This document shows, piece by piece, positions 61,331-64,000 of a stretch of 64,000 nt of DNA. The notes under the pieces were generated by a model, which saw only the letters and a list, made by a program, of their open reading frames with translations, was not told the DNA's origin and ran no database searches. Each line of letters starts with the position of its first letter. Positions within the stretch are counted from its first letter, which is position 1. This stretch comes from Planctomycetales bacterium (GTDB lineage Bacteria > Planctomycetota > Planctomycetia > Planctomycetales > Planctomycetaceae). Made by a program: the position numbers and the translations under genes. Location: positions 372,001-436,000 of the forward strand of contig JANQPT010000044.1 of assembly GCA_028285345.1 (NCBI GenBank), read 5' to 3'.

Positions 61331-62548
61331 ATGAGATATACTTTGCCCATTTTGACATTCGTCGTAACTTCTTTGCTGGCAATCGGCTGGGGATATGCCG
61401 GTTTCAACGACGCACCCAAGACCACATCCGGGAATTCCCAACTCGCTGAGGAAATCGCTGCTCGACAGCCGGCGATCGCTGGTCGCAACTCCGCCGATCT
61501 GCCGCAGGACCGGCTTGCTCAGGCGGAAGATCCGCCCAAAGACGAGAAGACAGAGGAAAACCAGCCCGAGAAGGAGCCTGAACAGGCCGACTCCGCTCCA
61601 AAGGCGGCTCCAAAGGCGAAAGTGACGGCAAGTGACGTGCTCGCCAAAGCGCGAGAGATGCTCCGCAAACACGATTCGGTCAGGGCCGACGTCATCGAAA
61701 CCGTGCAGGTTGCCAACCACAGTTTCAAGGCGACGGGCAAGTACCTGCAGCAGGGCAAAATGAGGATGCGGTTGGAATTGGATCTTCGGCTGGGCGAGAC
61801 CACGGCATCGATGTTGGAGGTCTGCGACGGCGAAATCTTGTATTCCCGGCAAATCATCGGTGAGACGCCGCAACTAACGCGGCGCAACGTGCGCGAGATT
61901 CTTGACGAGGCGAACAAGAGCAACATCGTCCCAGCGGAATTGTTTATCGCCGAGATGGGATTAGGCGGCCTGAACGGCTTGTTGGCGTCACTCGACAAAT
62001 CGATGAAATTCGACGTGCTCAAAGACGACACGCTGGACGATCGAAGCGTGTGGATGATTCGCGGCACTTGGAAGGAGAGCATGCGGAACCGGTTGCTCCC
62101 CCCCGAGAAGCCGCCGCAAGCTGCGAAGAACGCCGCCGGTCAGGAGCAGGCAAAAAACGCCGAGGACGCCGGTGACAAATCGAAGGACGAGTCGAAGCCT
62201 GAAAAGGAGAAACCGCGCGAACTACCGGCGCTGGTTCCGGACTCAGTCCAAATCTACCTTGACCGTCGATATGGGTTTCCGAAGAAAATCGAGTACCTAA
62301 AGAAGGTGCCCAATCGTAATTTTGCGCGGCCGATGCTCACGCTTGCTTTCCGAAACGTCAAGCTGAATGAGACGATCGACGACAGCGAGTTTGAGTTTAT
62401 TCCGCCGGACACTCCCATCCCGTTTGACCTCACACCCGTGTATAAGCAGCGGATTCAAGCGGCCGCGCAGCAAGCCGCCCGCAAACAGCAGCAGCAACAG
62501 CCCGCGCAACCTGGACCAGTCGCCCCGGGATTTCCGGGCGGGCAGTAG
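61331..62548 (+). CDS. Exported LolA-fold-like protein
   Basis: 405 residues. Signal peptide (RYTLPILTFVVTSLLAIGWG), then a long charged linker (Glu/Lys/Pro-rich, to about residue 95). From about 97 it has LAKAREMLRKHDSVRADVIETVQVANHSFKATGKYLQQGKMRMRLELDL, the half-barrel start of LolA/DUF1571-type proteins, and ends FRNVKLNETIDDSEFEFIPPDTP. A second Lys/Glu-rich insertion lies near 275-300, and the C-terminus is Gln/Pro-rich. Such proteins carry lipoproteins or glycolipids across the periplasm, but no partner gene is adjacent. Confidence 0.82.
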   Translation: MRYTLPILTFVVTSLLAIGWGYAGFNDAPKTTSGNSQLAEEIAARQPAIAGRNSADLPQDRLAQAEDPPKDEKTEENQPEKEPEQADSAPKAAPKAKVTASDVLAKAREMLRKHDSVRADVIETVQVANHSFKATGKYLQQGKMRMRLELDLRLGETTASMLEVCDGEILYSRQIIGETPQLTRRNVREILDEANKSNIVPAELFIAEMGLGGLNGLLASLDKSMKFDVLKDDTLDDRSVWMIRGTWKESMRNRLLPPEKPPQAAKNAAGQEQAKNAEDAGDKSKDESKPEKEKPRELPALVPDSVQIYLDRRYGFPKKIEYLKKVPNRNFARPMLTLAFRNVKLNETIDDSEFEFIPPDTPIPFDLTPVYKQRIQAAAQQAARKQQQQQPAQPGPVAPGFPGGQ

Positions 62549-62609
62549 CTTGTACGTTTGAAGAAATCCCCGCTGCTCGTGCTCAATCAGAGCTCAATGC
62601 TTAGCGTAG

Positions 62610-62629
62610 CCGAACTCGTGAGAGTTCGG
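62610..62629. repeat. Perfect 8-bp hairpin
   Basis: CCGAACTC-GTGA-GAGTTCGG between convergent genes. Looks like another dispersed palindrome; could also serve as a weak terminator. Confidence 0.6.
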
Positions 62630-62707
62630 AGACTTGTCAACAGAATTGGGTAGTCAGCAGTCTCACGACTTCTGCGACGACAGTTTTTGATTTGGCCAAG
62701 CCGCCCG

Positions 62708-63358
62708 TCAAACCAGCAGGCCGTTGAGGTGAAACAGGGCGTTCATCGTGGTGAGCATGGTCTCTTCGGCAGTGCTGCGGATGATGTTCACGCCGCAATT
62801 GGCTTGCCGAATGCTGGGTGCCGACGTTAGCGGCAGGTCGAGTAGCGAAGCGAGATAGACGCGATTGACGACGTTGTGCCCCACGATGACGATCGATTCT
62901 CCGCGATGCCGCTTCAGCAATTCTGAGATTTGCGGCCTGACGCGTTGGGCCACGTCACCATAGGATTCGCCGCCGGCGTAGGGGTGCTCAGCGGGGTTTT
63001 TGCGAAAATGAGTGTATTCGTCGGGAAAGTCGCGTTCGATGCTCCCCCAATCGAGCCCCTCCCAGCGTCCGACGTCGCACTCATTCAGTTGTCGTGCCGT
63101 CTGCACCGTCAGCCCGTGCGGCTGCGCGATCTTAACGGCTGTCTGCTGAGCCCGCAGCATCGGGCTGGCATAAATATGCGAAATCGGCAGTTCGCTCAAC
63201 AGGCGGCTGCAGGCGGCGGCCTGTTTCTCACCCAGCGTGCTCAACGGCCCGTTAATGCCCTGGCCTTGTAAGATATACGGCCGCTGCAGATTGGCGTCGG
63301 TGGCACCGTGACGCACTAAGAACAGGTTGGTCGTATCAGCGGGTGGCGGTAGTTGCAT
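62708..63358 (-). CDS. Histidine phosphatase family protein
   Basis: 216 residues from ATG 63358; a GTG 12 codons earlier (63394) is possible. The phosphohistidine motif is FLVRHGATDANLQ (RHG), with ASPMLRAQQTAVKIA, ECDVGRWEGLDW and IVIVGHNVVNRVYLASLL (the second catalytic His) typical of the phosphoglycerate mutase / CobC-type superfamily. The substrate could be a sugar phosphate or other phosphoester. Convergent with the LolA-like gene (159 bases between). Confidence 0.9.
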   Translation of the reverse strand: MQLPPPADTTNLFLVRHGATDANLQRPYILQGQGINGPLSTLGEKQAAACSRLLSELPISHIYASPMLRAQQTAVKIAQPHGLTVQTARQLNECDVGRWEGLDWGSIERDFPDEYTHFRKNPAEHPYAGGESYGDVAQRVRPQISELLKRHRGESIVIVGHNVVNRVYLASLLDLPLTSAPSIRQANCGVNIIRSTAEETMLTTMNALFHLNGLLV

Positions 63359-63431
63359 CGATGACAGCTTCCGTGCGGAGTTCTGCAGTTCCACGCATCG
63401 TCGGGAGAATCGTTCTGCGGCAGCCTGTTCC

Positions 63432-64000
63432 CTAATTCAGCAGCCGTGAAACGTCGCCGTAAGTCGCGTAGATCATGAGTCCCAACAATAACAAGATACC
63501 GACGACCGTTAAGTGTTCGTGAAGACGGAGCAAACGGCGATCGACTTTTTCGAGACTGTACATCAGAATCTTGCCCCCGTCGAGCGGCGGCATGGGCAGC
63601 ATGTTGAAGACTGCCAGGCTGATGCTGAGGGCGTTGAGAAACCTTAAGACGTTGATCAATCCGCCGGCAACGAAGTGATCTCCGGCCGCCACGATTCCGA
63701 CAATCCCGGAGACCTCGCCCCCTCCCGAGAAGAGTCCGCCAATTGCTCCCAGCATCGCCCCAATCATTGACGTGATTTGTAGCACCGGTTGAGCGGAGAC
63801 GGCCCAAAAACTGAGACCTTCTTGCAAACAATTGTAAACGGCGAGACAACAAAACGAGAGGACGATGTTCGCCACCGGTCCGCCGAACGCAAAGATCAAG
63901 CGCCTGCCCACCGGAACCTTGAGAAACTCGTCGTGGTCCTCCACCGCCGGCAACACGTATCCGCCAAGCGGAATCCACGACAGCCAGTAATCCGTCTCGC
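63432..64000 (-). CDS. Site-2 protease family (M50), N-terminus outside window
   Basis: Open to the right edge. About 189 codons are visible. Reading right to left: YWLSWIPLGGYVLPAVEDHDEF, FAFGGPVANIVLSFCCLAVYN, then NMLPMPPLDGGKILMYSLE with the NxxPxPxLDGG signature that supplies the second zinc ligand. HExxH lies outside. No PDZ domain is evident, so it may be a minimal RseP-like or SpoIVFB-like member. Hydrophobic segments near IVGIVAAGDHFVAGGLINVL and HLTVVGILLLLGLMIYATY. Confidence 0.88.
   Translation of the reverse strand, partial: ETDYWLSWIPLGGYVLPAVEDHDEFLKVPVGRRLIFAFGGPVANIVLSFCCLAVYNCLQEGLSFWAVSAQPVLQITSMIGAMLGAIGGLFSGGGEVSGIVGIVAAGDHFVAGGLINVLRFLNALSISLAVFNMLPMPPLDGGKILMYSLEKVDRRLLRLHEHLTVVGILLLLGLMIYATYGDVSRLLN

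Overview
The window looks like a chromosomal segment of a planctomycete, probably order Planctomycetales. This is inferred from gene content. There are many Tat-exported Gfo/Idh/MocA oxidoreductases, a membrane Ser/Thr kinase, a secreted RTX-type protein opening with a LEPR-XLL-like N-terminus, an oversized SecA, SUKH and other small orphan proteins, and families of dispersed palindromes. Base composition is moderately GC-rich. Genes sit on both strands in short operons, many without a clear Shine-Dalgarno sequence. I found no tRNA, rRNA, CRISPR array, transposase, integrase or prophage.

Region by region. 1-9.6 kb is housekeeping: waaA (cut by the left edge), secA, a sulfite-oxidase-like molybdoenzyme, a VOC protein, a stand-alone CoaB and the FtsK translocase, with palindromic repeats on both sides of ftsK. 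10-16 kb holds a Cys-rich DUF5685-like protein, a zinc-ribbon membrane protein, an NCS2-like permease, a thioesterase, an RTX protein and a CurA-type reductase. 16-20 kb is an envelope-glycan operon (MurJ-like flippase, SAM methyltransferase, GT4 glycosyltransferase). 20-28.7 kb has an exported protein, a Gfo/Idh oxidoreductase, surE, a lipoprotein, a run of small orphan genes, rimO, a SUKH protein, a Tat protein and pgsA.

28.7-43 kb is accessory and envelope-oriented: a Ser/Thr kinase with extracytoplasmic HEAT-like repeats, a methyltransferase, a propeller/toroid protein, a jelly-roll protein, a PhoD-like phosphatase with an esterase, a YbjQ-YbjQ-PrsW operon, two tandem coiled-coil exported paralogues and a second Gfo/Idh oxidoreductase. 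43-53.5 kb has a HxGH nucleotidyltransferase, guaA, an aberrant carbamoyltransferase homologue, a propeller-PHP protein, an FAD-oxidoreductase/SelD fusion and a GspE-like ATPase that has lost its Walker residues. 53.6-64 kb has a GNAT acetyltransferase, squalene-hopene cyclase, a CBS protein, a three-gene exported-protein cluster, a LolA-like protein, a histidine phosphatase and a site-2 protease cut by the right edge.

The most unusual content is: (i) at least two families of dispersed palindromes, one a reproducible two-hairpin unit and the other a long inverted repeat with GTAGGG/CCCTAC termini; (ii) likely pseudoenzymes or repurposed enzymes (GspE-like, OTC-like); (iii) the YbjQ-YbjQ-PrsW membrane operon; (iv) the DUF5685-like protein with two Asp-rich motifs and a tail of about 13 cysteines; (v) the exported-protein cluster at 57.2-61 kb. 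No complete new defence or mobile system can be demonstrated from the sequence alone.
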